Part shown: positions 24,749 to 32,580 of the stretch, one piece after another
Position numbering within the stretch: the first letter of the stretch is position 1
Layout: each line of letters opens with the position of its first letter
Origin: an uncultured Eubacteriales bacterium
GTDB taxonomy: Bacteria > Bacillota > Clostridia > Oscillospirales > Oscillospiraceae
Assembly (NCBI GenBank): GCA_900553805.1
Contig: USEU01000002.1
Location: 6,840-70,839, forward strand
Direction of reading: 5' to 3'
DNA length: 64,000 nt
Made by a program: the position numbers and the translations under genes
The notes under the pieces: model-generated
Databases searched by the model: none
What the model was told of the DNA's origin: nothing
What the model saw: the letters and a program-made list of their open reading frames with translations, nothing else

Positions 24749-26232
24749 AAAAGAAAACGCTTCTTCGCAATATCTTTATGTCCTTGCTGCTTCAGGTGTT
24801 AACCTTGATAAACGGCCTGATAATTCCACGAATTATCCTTTTGAATTTTGGATCTGACATCAACGGACTTGTTACCTCAATTTCTCAATTTCTCAATTTC
24901 ATTTCTTTGCTGGAAGGCGGCGTAGGGACAGTGGTGATGTCTGCCCTGTATCGTCCCTTGGCGGAAGAAAATACCGAGAAAATTAGCGGAATAGTGAGAT
25001 CGGCGGAGCTTTTTTTCAAAACCATTGCAAGGATATTCTTCATCTACTCAGTTTTTCTTGCGGTAGTGGGACCACTGTTTATTTGGAAGGAATTTAGCTG
25101 GCAGTACACTGCGCTGCTGGTGCTTGTACTGGCGATAACTGCTTTTATACAATTCTACTTTTCGATAACCTACAGAATTCTACTCAATGCAGATCAGAAA
25201 ACGTATTTTGTGTCGCTGGTTCAGATTGTTTTTCTCGTCCTGAACCTTATTATGGCTATAGCGGTTGCAAAAATTTGCCCTGAGATACACATCCTTAAAC
25301 TAGCTAGTGCGCTGGCATACTGTATCCAACCTATTATTTTCAACGTTTATGTAAAACATCATTATAAAATTGACGAGAACATACCCGAGGACAAAGACGC
25401 GCTAGAGCATCGTTGGGATGGGTTTGGCCAGAACATTGCTTATGTTGTGCATTCGAATACCGATATAGCTGTGTTGACTGTGCTAGGCGGGCTGTCAGAT
25501 GTTTCGATTTACGCTGTTTATAATTTGGTTGCTGTGGCGCTAAGGAACTTTGTCGTGGCGATTTCTTCTTCAATCTTGCCGTCATTGGGGAGTGTCCTTG
25601 TCAAAGATGATTTGGCACAGGCTAATGACGCTTTCGATTTTTATGAATTATGTGTGGGACTTGTGACGACAGTTTTATTCACGTGTGGGGCCATATTGGT
25701 AACCCCATTTGTTATGATTTACACATCGGGAGTGACAGATGCAAACTATAATCAACCCGTTTTTGGCGCATTGCTTATGACAGCGAGCGCGCTAGGCTGT
25801 GTACGAGAACCTTATATAAATGTTGCGAATGCTGCGGGACATTTTAGAAGAATTTCAAAGTTTGGGTATATTGAAGCGTCTTTAAATATCGTGATTTCAA
25901 TTGCGGTAGTCCGTTACTGGGGTTTAATTGGTGTAACGATTGGAACGCTTTTGGCATCGGGCTATCGATATATTGCACAAATTATTTACTTAAAAAAGGC
26001 TATCCTGTACAGGGGCGTCTGGAAGAGTATTAGAAGCACTGTGTGTTATTTATTGATTGCCGGAGTCAGCATAATCCTTGCCCATGGAATAGTTAGAGTT
26101 GAAGTGACGGGTTATTTAAATTGGATGGTCAAGTCTGTGCTGACGGTATCTATTGTTATGGGTGTGACAGTCATATTTGTTGCAATTTTCTATAGAAAGG
26201 TACTTGTATCTGTAATAAGGAGAAAAAAATGA
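24745..26232 (+). CDS. Wzx-like polysaccharide flippase (MOP superfamily)
   Basis: This 495-residue membrane protein has about 12-14 helices and the start MKKKTLLRNIFMSLLLQVLTLINGLIIPRIIL typical of polysaccharide export flippases, with SDINGLVTSISQFLNFISLLEGGVG further on. It would move the undecaprenyl-linked repeat unit across the membrane. It overlaps the polymerase gene by 4 bp and the next transferase by 4 bp, so translation is coupled along this section. Confidence 0.88.
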   Translation: MKKKTLLRNIFMSLLLQVLTLINGLIIPRIILLNFGSDINGLVTSISQFLNFISLLEGGVGTVVMSALYRPLAEENTEKISGIVRSAELFFKTIARIFFIYSVFLAVVGPLFIWKEFSWQYTALLVLVLAITAFIQFYFSITYRILLNADQKTYFVSLVQIVFLVLNLIMAIAVAKICPEIHILKLASALAYCIQPIIFNVYVKHHYKIDENIPEDKDALEHRWDGFGQNIAYVVHSNTDIAVLTVLGGLSDVSIYAVYNLVAVALRNFVVAISSSILPSLGSVLVKDDLAQANDAFDFYELCVGLVTTVLFTCGAILVTPFVMIYTSGVTDANYNQPVFGALLMTASALGCVREPYINVANAAGHFRRISKFGYIEASLNIVISIAVVRYWGLIGVTIGTLLASGYRYIAQIIYLKKAILYRGVWKSIRSTVCYLLIAGVSIILAHGIVRVEVTGYLNWMVKSVLTVSIVMGVTVIFVAIFYRKVLVSVIRRKK

Positions 26233-26960
26233 TACCACATATTATTCACTGCTGCTGGTTCGGTGGGAATCCATTACCCAAGGATGTTTTGAAAAATATG
26301 GAAAGCTGGAAAAGAAATAATCCAGGGTTCGAGATAAAGATTTGGTCCGAAAAGAATTTTGATTATCGCACAAACCGATATACCCGGGAGGCATACGAGT
26401 GTAAGAAATGGGCCTTTGTTACGGATTATGTTCGACTGAAGGTCTTGTATGATTTTGGCGGAATTTATATGGACACGGATGTGGAGGCGGTACGGCCTTT
26501 CGGAGAAATGCTGGCTAATAAGGCTTTTTCTGGCTTTGAAACTGAGGAAAGAATTTCTACTGGAACAATTGGCGCAGAGAAAGGAAACCCCTGGATCGCA
26601 TTGCAGCTAGAATACTATACAGATCGCAGCTTTTTTAAGGAATCTGGCGCAATGGACTTAACGACGAATGTGACGACCATTTCGCGGATTACTGCTGCGC
26701 ATTACCCAATTAAGTTTAATAATACTTATCAAAATTTAGGTGATGTCACATTTTATCCATTTGATTATTTGTGCGCGAAAAGGTTAAATGATGGGAAAGT
26801 GGTAAGAACGGAAAATACAGTCACCATCCACCATTTTAATGGTTCTTGGACAGGTCCCAAGACGAAATTCATAAAATTCGTCAATAAAACAGTTGGTAAT
26901 AAACCGATAAGAATTGCGGTTGCAATTAAGCACTTCCTAGTGAAAGGGATAAAAAAGTGA
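26229..26960 (+). CDS. Glycosyltransferase family 32 (capsular polysaccharide synthesis)
   Basis: The 243-residue protein starts with IPHIIHCCWFGGNPLP, then AFVTDYVRLKVLYDFGGIYMDTDVEAVRP, the signature of GT32 enzymes with the DxD metal site (DTDVE), and a C-terminal HHFNGSW. The family uses UDP-sugars such as UDP-Gal or UDP-GlcNAc; the exact donor is not known. It overlaps both neighbours by 4 bp. Confidence 0.92.
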   Translation: MIPHIIHCCWFGGNPLPKDVLKNMESWKRNNPGFEIKIWSEKNFDYRTNRYTREAYECKKWAFVTDYVRLKVLYDFGGIYMDTDVEAVRPFGEMLANKAFSGFETEERISTGTIGAEKGNPWIALQLEYYTDRSFFKESGAMDLTTNVTTISRITAAHYPIKFNNTYQNLGDVTFYPFDYLCAKRLNDGKVVRTENTVTIHHFNGSWTGPKTKFIKFVNKTVGNKPIRIAVAIKHFLVKGIKK

Positions 26961-27856
26961 GTTTGACTATTTTTACACCAACTTACAACAGAGCTTATTG
27001 TGTGGGTCGGCTGTATCAAAGTCTAGTCAACCAGACGGACAAGAATTTTATTTGGTTGGTCATCGACGATGGATCGACAGATAACACAGAAGAACTGATT
27101 TCTACATTTATTCGAGATGGCAAAATTGAAGTGCGATATGTCAAACAGAAAAATGGGGGAAAGCATGTCGCATTTAATCATGCGCTTGACCTTTGCACCA
27201 CGGATTTGTTTACATGCGTTGATTCGGATGATTATCTGACCAACGTAGCGGTTGAAACAATACTGTCAACCTATAAGTCGATCGCCGCAGAGAAGTATCT
27301 AGGAATGTATTTTAGACAAATCCATCAGAACGGCGCAGATGTCGCCCAGCCATACCCTAAAGGCGTTAGAAAAGTTGGAATTACAGAACTGTATCATCGT
27401 TTTCGCTTTCGTGGAGATACAATGATTGTACTGAGAAAGGATTTGATCGGAAACGTTCGGTTCCCAACTTTTCCTGGTGAACGGTTTGTAACAGAACGTG
27501 TTTTCTACAATGAGCTTGATCGGATTGCTCCAATGTATCTATGTGAGGACAGGATATACGTGTCAGAGTATTTGCCGGATGGCTATACTGCAAACGCAAA
27601 TAGACTGGCGGTATCCAATCCATATGGCTCCGCGTATGCGTTTTTATCTGAGGCACATTATTCGCTAAAAAAACTTGATAAGGTCAAAAATTATGCGCAA
27701 TATTTGGCATTTATGGAAATATTCAACTTACAAATGCCAAAAAAAGAGAATTGTTTTACTCTGAGTAGGACAACATGCTTCGGTGGGAAATTGTTGAAAG
27801 GCCACTATGTCAGACTCTACAGAGGACATGTTCGACAAATCGTGAATCATTCATGA
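26957..27856 (+). CDS. Family 2 glycosyltransferase
   Basis: A 299-residue GT-A protein: SLTIFTPTYNRAYCVGRLYQSL, WLVIDDGSTDNTEELI, and DxD in TCVDSDDYL. It starts at a GTG (26957) that overlaps the stop of the GT32 gene as GTGA. It is the last gene of the rightward polysaccharide unit. No clear terminator follows; 87 bp separate its stop from the stop of the convergent ugd-like gene. Confidence 0.9.
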   Translation: MSLTIFTPTYNRAYCVGRLYQSLVNQTDKNFIWLVIDDGSTDNTEELISTFIRDGKIEVRYVKQKNGGKHVAFNHALDLCTTDLFTCVDSDDYLTNVAVETILSTYKSIAAEKYLGMYFRQIHQNGADVAQPYPKGVRKVGITELYHRFRFRGDTMIVLRKDLIGNVRFPTFPGERFVTERVFYNELDRIAPMYLCEDRIYVSEYLPDGYTANANRLAVSNPYGSAYAFLSEAHYSLKKLDKVKNYAQYLAFMEIFNLQMPKKENCFTLSRTTCFGGKLLKGHYVRLYRGHVRQIVNHS

Positions 27857-27943
27857 AGATAGTGCTTCTATGAAATATGTTAAAAAGGCTAACAATTGGA
27901 CTTGACTGTTTTGAATGTCCTTATTTCAGTCATTTTCTTTATC

Positions 27944-29419
27944 TCAATCCCGCCCGAAAACATCCCTTGTAAAGACCTTTCCTTTCACATCATCCAGGCA
28001 AGCATCATAGCGGTTGGCAATGATGCAGCCGGAATGCGCTTTGAATTGCTTCAAATCATTGATGATCCTGCTCCCGAAGAAGGTTTCGCCGTCTTTCAGT
28101 GTTGGCTCGTAGATGATGACAGTTGCGCCCTTGGCCTTGATGCGTTTCATGACGCCCTGAATGGCGGATTGGCGGAAGTTATCGGAATTGGCTTTCATGG
28201 TCAGGCGGAAGATGCCGACGACGATCTCTTTCTCATTGGCGGGGTTATACAGCCCGTCTTCATAGGAATAGCCTCCGGCCATTTGCAAAACCCGATCCGC
28301 AATAAAATCCTTCCGGGTGCGATTGGATTCCACGATGGCGGACATCATGTTCTGGGGTACGTTCTCGAAGTTGGCCAGCAGCTGTTTGGTGTCCTTGGGC
28401 AGGCAGTAGCCGCCGTAGCCGAAGGAGGGGTTGTTATAGTGGGTGCCGATCCGGGGGTCCAGGCATACGCCGTTGATGATATCCTTGGTGCTCAGGCCTT
28501 TGGTTTCGGCGTAGGTGTCCAATTCATTGAAGTAGCTGACCCGAAGAGCCAGGTAGGTATTGGCAAAAAGCTTCACAGCCTCGGCCTCGGTGAAGCCCAT
28601 GAACAGTGTGGGAATGTCCTCCTTGACGGCGCCCTGCTGGAGCAGGGAAGCGAAAATCTCTGCCTTTTCCCTTGTGGCGTCATCGCAGGATACAATGATA
28701 CGGGAAGGATACAGATTGTCATACAGCGCCTTGCTCTCCCGCAGAAACTCCGGGCTGAAAATGATATTGCCCGTATTGTATTTTTTCCGAACAGAGGCGG
28801 TATAGCCCACGGGAATGGTGGACTTGATGACCATAGTAGCGTCGGGATTGACCTTCAGCACCAGCTCAATGACGGCCTCCACGGCGGAGGTATCGAAGTA
28901 GTTCTTCTTACTGTCATAATTGGTTGGAGCAGCGATAACCACAAAATCGGCATCCCGATAGGCTGCCTCGCCATCCAGGGTGGCGGTCAGATCCAGCTCC
29001 TTCTCGGCCAGGAATTTTTCAACATACTCATCCTGAATGGGGGATTTGCGATTATTGATGAGATTCACCTTTTCAGGAATGATGTCGACCGCGGTAACGT
29101 GGTTGTGCTGGCTCAGCAGAGTCGCAATGGACAGGCCAACATAGCCGGTACCGGCTATGGCAATTTTGTAGGACTTTGAAGGAACAGATTGGGCACAGGC
29201 AGCGGCTTCGTCTACATACAGGTCGGTGATCTCAAAGTCCAACGCCTCGGCCAATGCTTCCAGCTGCTCAATAGAGGGCTTGAAGGTCTGATTCTCCAGC
29301 TGCCCGATCATGGAACGGTTGATGCCGGTTACCTTGGCAAGCGCAACCTGGGTCAGGCCCTTGGCCTTGCGGCCCCGCTTTACAGCGTCAGCCAGACGTT
29401 CAAAAGACAATCTCTTCAT
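27944..29419 (-). CDS. XRE-type HTH domain fused to UDP-glucose/UDP-sugar 6-dehydrogenase
   Basis: Residues about 7-70 form an XRE/Cro-type helix-turn-helix ([40 protein letters not shown]), and after a 10-residue linker comes a complete nucleotide-sugar dehydrogenase. Its features are the NAD fold [25 protein letters not shown], the [12 protein letters not shown] segment, and catalytic Cys339 in [15 protein letters not shown]. The enzyme oxidises UDP-glucose (or a related UDP-hexose) to the uronic acid for the adjacent polysaccharide cluster. The fused DNA-binding domain suggests that the enzyme senses its own substrate or product and regulates transcription, perhaps of itself. The gene converges on the cluster. 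AAAAGGA is 7 bases upstream of the ATG. Confidence 0.9.
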   Translation of the reverse strand: MKRLSFERLADAVKRGRKAKGLTQVALAKVTGINRSMIGQLENQTFKPSIEQLEALAEALDFEITDLYVDEAAACAQSVPSKSYKIAIAGTGYVGLSIATLLSQHNHVTAVDIIPEKVNLINNRKSPIQDEYVEKFLAEKELDLTATLDGEAAYRDADFVVIAAPTNYDSKKNYFDTSAVEAVIELVLKVNPDATMVIKSTIPVGYTASVRKKYNTGNIIFSPEFLRESKALYDNLYPSRIIVSCDDATREKAEIFASLLQQGAVKEDIPTLFMGFTEAEAVKLFANTYLALRVSYFNELDTYAETKGLSTKDIINGVCLDPRIGTHYNNPSFGYGGYCLPKDTKQLLANFENVPQNMMSAIVESNRTRKDFIADRVLQMAGGYSYEDGLYNPANEKEIVVGIFRLTMKANSDNFRQSAIQGVMKRIKAKGATVIIYEPTLKDGETFFGSRIINDLKQFKAHSGCIIANRYDACLDDVKGKVFTRDVFGRD

Positions 29420-29880
29420 GTTAGCATCCTTTTAAAAATGATATAATTTATAGCATACTCTGTGGCGATGCTTTTTCTGCTTCAAAAATTTTATCATAGA
29501 TATTGCTAAAAATCAAGATACTAAATGCATAATTTCGATTTTTATAAATACATTTTCTAAAAACTATCCTAGAATGATGTAACAAATATCATCCCAAACA
29601 AAAACGAAGGACTATGCGCTCCACCTTTAAGGGAGCAATGACGGGAGATAAGCGGCTGGTTAAAACGCCTGGGCCAGAATAAAACACGCCTGCTTGCATT
29701 TATGCAACTTGATTTATTCATTCCTGCATGGAATGCGCAGATACACGGCGTTAAAATGGATAAATAAAATATTTTTTTCAGAAATCCAAAAAACATGTTG
29801 CAAAATGAGGCCAAAAGCGCTTTAATAGAAGCATGTTTTTTGCACGGAAAAACAAAGATATCTGCAAGGAGAGAAAGAAA
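29420..29880. other. AT-rich intergenic region with several hairpins, upstream of sstT and the XRE-dehydrogenase gene
   Basis: 461 bp without a gene. Near the XRE gene start the pair AGCATC (29423-29428) and GATGCT lies in AT-rich sequence and could be an operator. Closer to sstT (about 29600-29775) are hairpins GCTCC/GGGAGC, TTGCA-TTTA-TGCAA, CATTCC/GGAATG and a long-range AACGCC/GGCGTT, suggesting a structured sstT leader. I could not match a known riboswitch or T-box. Confidence 0.45.
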
Positions 29881-31137
29881 GTGTCATATTTTCAGAGGGT
29901 AGTAAAGAAGTATAATGGCGTCAGCCTGATCATCCGCATTCTGGCGGGGCTTGTGATCGGCGCGGTGCTGGCGTTAGCGGCTCCCGGCGCGAAGTGGATC
30001 GGGGAACTGGGCAATCTGTTTGTCAATGCGCTGAAGGGCGTCGCGCCTGTGCTGGTGTTTGTCATCGTTGCGGCAGCGCTGGCCCAGGGAACTGCAAAGC
30101 TGGACCGCCGGTTCGGAATGGTGATCTGGCTGTACATGCTCACCACTTTTATCGCGGCGGCGCTGGCAGTGTGCACCAGCTTCCTGTTCCCGCAGACAGT
30201 CACCCTGGCCGAGGCTGCGCAGCAGGACGTGGTCCCGCAGGGCCTGGGCGAGGTGATGAACACGCTGCTGAAAAACTTCGTAGAAAATCCCCTCAGCGCC
30301 ATTACCAAGGGCAATTACATCGGCATCCTGTTCTGGGCCTGCATGTTTGGCTTTGCCATGAAGGCTATTGCTACCGACTCTGCCAAGAGCTTCATGGCCA
30401 ACGTCTCCGACGCGGTATCTCAGATCGTGCGTTGGATCATCAACCTGGCTCCCTTTGGTATCCTGGGTCTGGTGTTTACCAATGTTTCCGAGAATGGCCT
30501 GTCCATCTTCACCCAGTATGGCAAGCTCCTGGCGCTGCTGGTGGGCACCATGCTGTTTATGGCGCTGGTGATCAATCCCCTTATCATTTTCCTGTATCTG
30601 CGCCGCAATCCCTATCCGCTGGTGTTCCGCTGCCTGCGGGATTCCGGCCTGACTGCCTTCTTCACCCGCAGCTCCGCCGCCAATATTCCCATGAATATGG
30701 CGCTGTGCGAGAAGCTGGGCATGGACAAGGACATGTATTCTGTCTCTATCCCTCTGGGCGCGACCATCAATATGGACGGCGCGGCCATCACCATTACCAT
30801 TATGACCCTGGCGGCTGCCAATACGCTGGGCATCTCGGTAAAACCGGCGGCGGCGGTCCTGCTGTCCATCATGAGCGCCTTGGGCGCCTGCGGTGCTTCC
30901 GGCGTGGCGGGCGGCTCTCTGCTACTGATCCCCATGGCCTGCTCCCTGTTTGGCATCTCCAACGACGTGGCCATGCAGATGGTGGGCGTCGGCTTCATCA
31001 TCGGTGTGGTGCAGGATTCCGTGGAGACCGCCCTGAACTCTGCCGGTGACGTAGAGTTCGCGGCTACCGCAGAGTTCTATCAGTGGCGGAAGCAGGGCAA
31101 GGAGCTGCCGGACTTCCTGGGCAAGAAATCCAAATAA
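29881..31137 (+). CDS. sstT: Serine/threonine:Na+ symporter SstT
   Basis: SstT imports serine and threonine with sodium. The 418-residue product of the dicarboxylate/amino-acid:cation symporter family has eight or more membrane helices and the SstT signature AFFTRSSAANIPMNMALCEKLG, then SIPLGATINMDGAAITITIMTLAAANTLG, and GVVQDSVETALNSAGDV near the end. GTG 29881 follows AAGGAGAG by 7 bases. An in-frame ATG at 29833 lies before that ribosome binding site and would add a non-family segment. Confidence 0.93.
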   Translation: MSYFQRVVKKYNGVSLIIRILAGLVIGAVLALAAPGAKWIGELGNLFVNALKGVAPVLVFVIVAAALAQGTAKLDRRFGMVIWLYMLTTFIAAALAVCTSFLFPQTVTLAEAAQQDVVPQGLGEVMNTLLKNFVENPLSAITKGNYIGILFWACMFGFAMKAIATDSAKSFMANVSDAVSQIVRWIINLAPFGILGLVFTNVSENGLSIFTQYGKLLALLVGTMLFMALVINPLIIFLYLRRNPYPLVFRCLRDSGLTAFFTRSSAANIPMNMALCEKLGMDKDMYSVSIPLGATINMDGAAITITIMTLAAANTLGISVKPAAAVLLSIMSALGACGASGVAGGSLLLIPMACSLFGISNDVAMQMVGVGFIIGVVQDSVETALNSAGDVEFAATAEFYQWRKQGKELPDFLGKKSK

Positions 31138-31149
31138 CCGCGAAAAAAT

Positions 31150-31180
31150 GACCGCAGCCAAAACCGGCTGCGGTCGTTTT
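31150..31180 (+). terminator. sstT terminator
   Basis: ACCGCAGCC (31151-31159) pairs with GGCTGCGGT (31165-31173), followed by CGTTTTCG. Confidence 0.8.
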
Positions 31181-31205
31181 CGTACTGGTATGAGATCGGT
31201 CAAGG

Positions 31206-31859
31206 TTATTTCACACAGTGGAAGTATATCATTGACCCGTCCACATAGATGTTGACCTCTTTATACATTTTCTGCAAAATACCTCTCAGCTCTTCCTCCG
31301 TCTGGAATGGGGGAGAGAACCAGCCCCTCTTTGCAAGAATGTTTTTCACAAGCCAGTCTGCTCGTCTGGATTTTCCCTTGATATAGAAGCGGGCAATAAA
31401 ATCACCACCCGGTTTTAAAACGCGCCAGGTCTCTCTGAACGCCTTTTGCTTGTCGGGAAATGCGTGGAACCCATTCATGCTGACGACGATATCAAAGGAT
31501 TCGTCCCCCATTTGCAGGTTCCCCACATCACCCTGAACGCATTTGATATGCGGATAGCCACTCAGCCTTTTCTCGGCCTGCTCAAGCATGTCCATGCTGT
31601 AATCAAGGCAGGTGATGTGCGCATTTTTTAGGGCTGCCCATTTGCGCTCCGTGAACACAGCCGTTCCGACCGGGACATCAAGCAGCTTTCCCGAAAACCC
31701 ATCAGGAATATAGGATAAGACCTTTCGCACGATCTCATTGTCGTCCGTCCCGCTCTAAAATATCTTGATATACATTCTGCTGAAAAAATTGCCCTGGGTG
31801 AGAACGTCGTCATAGATGTTTTTTGATGATTCGTAAGCGCTTTGTATTTTGTCTGCCAT
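31206..31859 (-). pseudogene. Class I SAM-dependent methyltransferase with an in-frame amber codon
   Basis: From ATG 31859 the frame reads MADKIQSAYESSKNIYDDVL and on to codon 34, then TAG at 31755-31757 (codon 35), then continues without a break as SGTDDNEIVRKVLSYIP and the SAM-binding motif GKLLDVPVGTAVFTE. In related proteins as I recall them a Trp fits this position (TGG to TAG). The rest (VVSMNGFHAFPDK, LKPGGDFIARFYI) is intact to the stop at 31206. So this is either a recent single-base pseudogene or a gene that restarts at the GTG at 31730, which has no good ribosome binding site. Function when intact: methylation of a small molecule, unknown. Confidence 0.75.
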
Positions 31860-31912
31860 GTAATTCACACCAAAGATTTCTTCGTGCTGGACCTGTCAGT
31901 CTCTGCGTTCGC

Positions 31913-32290
31913 TTATTCTCTAATGTTGCTTCCGATGTGCTTTTCCTGCCGCCACTGCGGAGCCGGGCCGTCGTCACCCCAGTATTCGTCCATGGATGCG
32001 ATTTTCCCATCCACAACGCGGATGAAGGAGGCCACATGGCAGGACATGCTCCCGTCCTTATGGTATACATGGGTGGCGGTGACCATGTGGGTATCGGTGG
32101 TGATCACCTGCTCCACCTCGCCATCCCACTGGCCGGGATACTCGCAGTTTGCCCGGATGAATCCCTCCAGGGTGAAATGCTCATTGGTGTTGTTCCAGTT
32201 CACCCAGGCATTGGGATGGAAGAATTCCCGGATGGCCGCCGCGTCCTGCCGCAGGACGGCGTCCCAGAATGCTCTTATATTCAGCGCCAT
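31913..32290 (-). CDS. SnoaL/NTF2-like protein, 125 aa
   Basis: The product MALNIRAFWDAVLRQDAAAI... has the cone-shaped alpha+beta fold pattern of SnoaL-like or NTF2-like proteins: two N-terminal helices, FHPNAWVNWNNTNEHFTLEGFI, then strands with THVYHKDGSMSCHVASFIRVVDGKIASMDEYWGDDG. The family includes isomerases, hydrolases and ligand-binding proteins; the HVASF...DGKI...DEYWG end is the typical signature. GGAGG lies 7 bases before ATG 32290. It is not clearly linked to the neighbouring methyltransferase except by strand and a 53-bp gap. Confidence 0.85.
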   Translation of the reverse strand: MALNIRAFWDAVLRQDAAAIREFFHPNAWVNWNNTNEHFTLEGFIRANCEYPGQWDGEVEQVITTDTHMVTATHVYHKDGSMSCHVASFIRVVDGKIASMDEYWGDDGPAPQWRQEKHIGSNIRE

Positions 32291-32342
32291 TTTCTTACCT
32301 CCACAATTGTTGAACAATCGTTCCGGCTGACCGTACATCGCT

Positions 32343-32371
32343 ATCCTACCACAGTCAAACCGCCTGCGCAA
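32343..32371 (-). promoter_or_regulatory. Promoter of the SnoaL-like gene
   Basis: On the minus strand TTGCGC (32366-32371) and TAGGAT (32343-32348) are 17 bases apart. Confidence 0.5.
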
Positions 32372-32445
32372 GGGTGAAATTTGAAATACGATGGTCAAAA
32401 TGTTGAAAAATGTGGATTTCAAACGAAAGATTCTGTGAATAATTC

Positions 32446-32473
32446 TTGCAATATCCGTCCCCTGTGTTATAAT
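32446..32473 (+). promoter_or_regulatory. Promoter of the repeat lipoprotein gene
   Basis: TTGCAA (32446-32451) and TATAAT (32468-32473), 16-base spacer; a leader of about 100 nt with a GGCTCC/GGAGCT hairpin precedes the ATG. Confidence 0.6.
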
Positions 32474-32580
32474 AGCCCTATAACGAAGGGTGAAAACTTC
32501 CATTTTTGGATAGAATTCCTGTATGGCTCCAGAGCAAGGACGGTTTTGGCCGGAGCTATTGCATTGAAAGGAGAAGATAC

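Noticed and set aside
29580-29880. T-box or lysine riboswitch before sstT
   Set aside because: The T-box sequence with GGTGGNACCGCG and the lysine-aptamer core are both absent.
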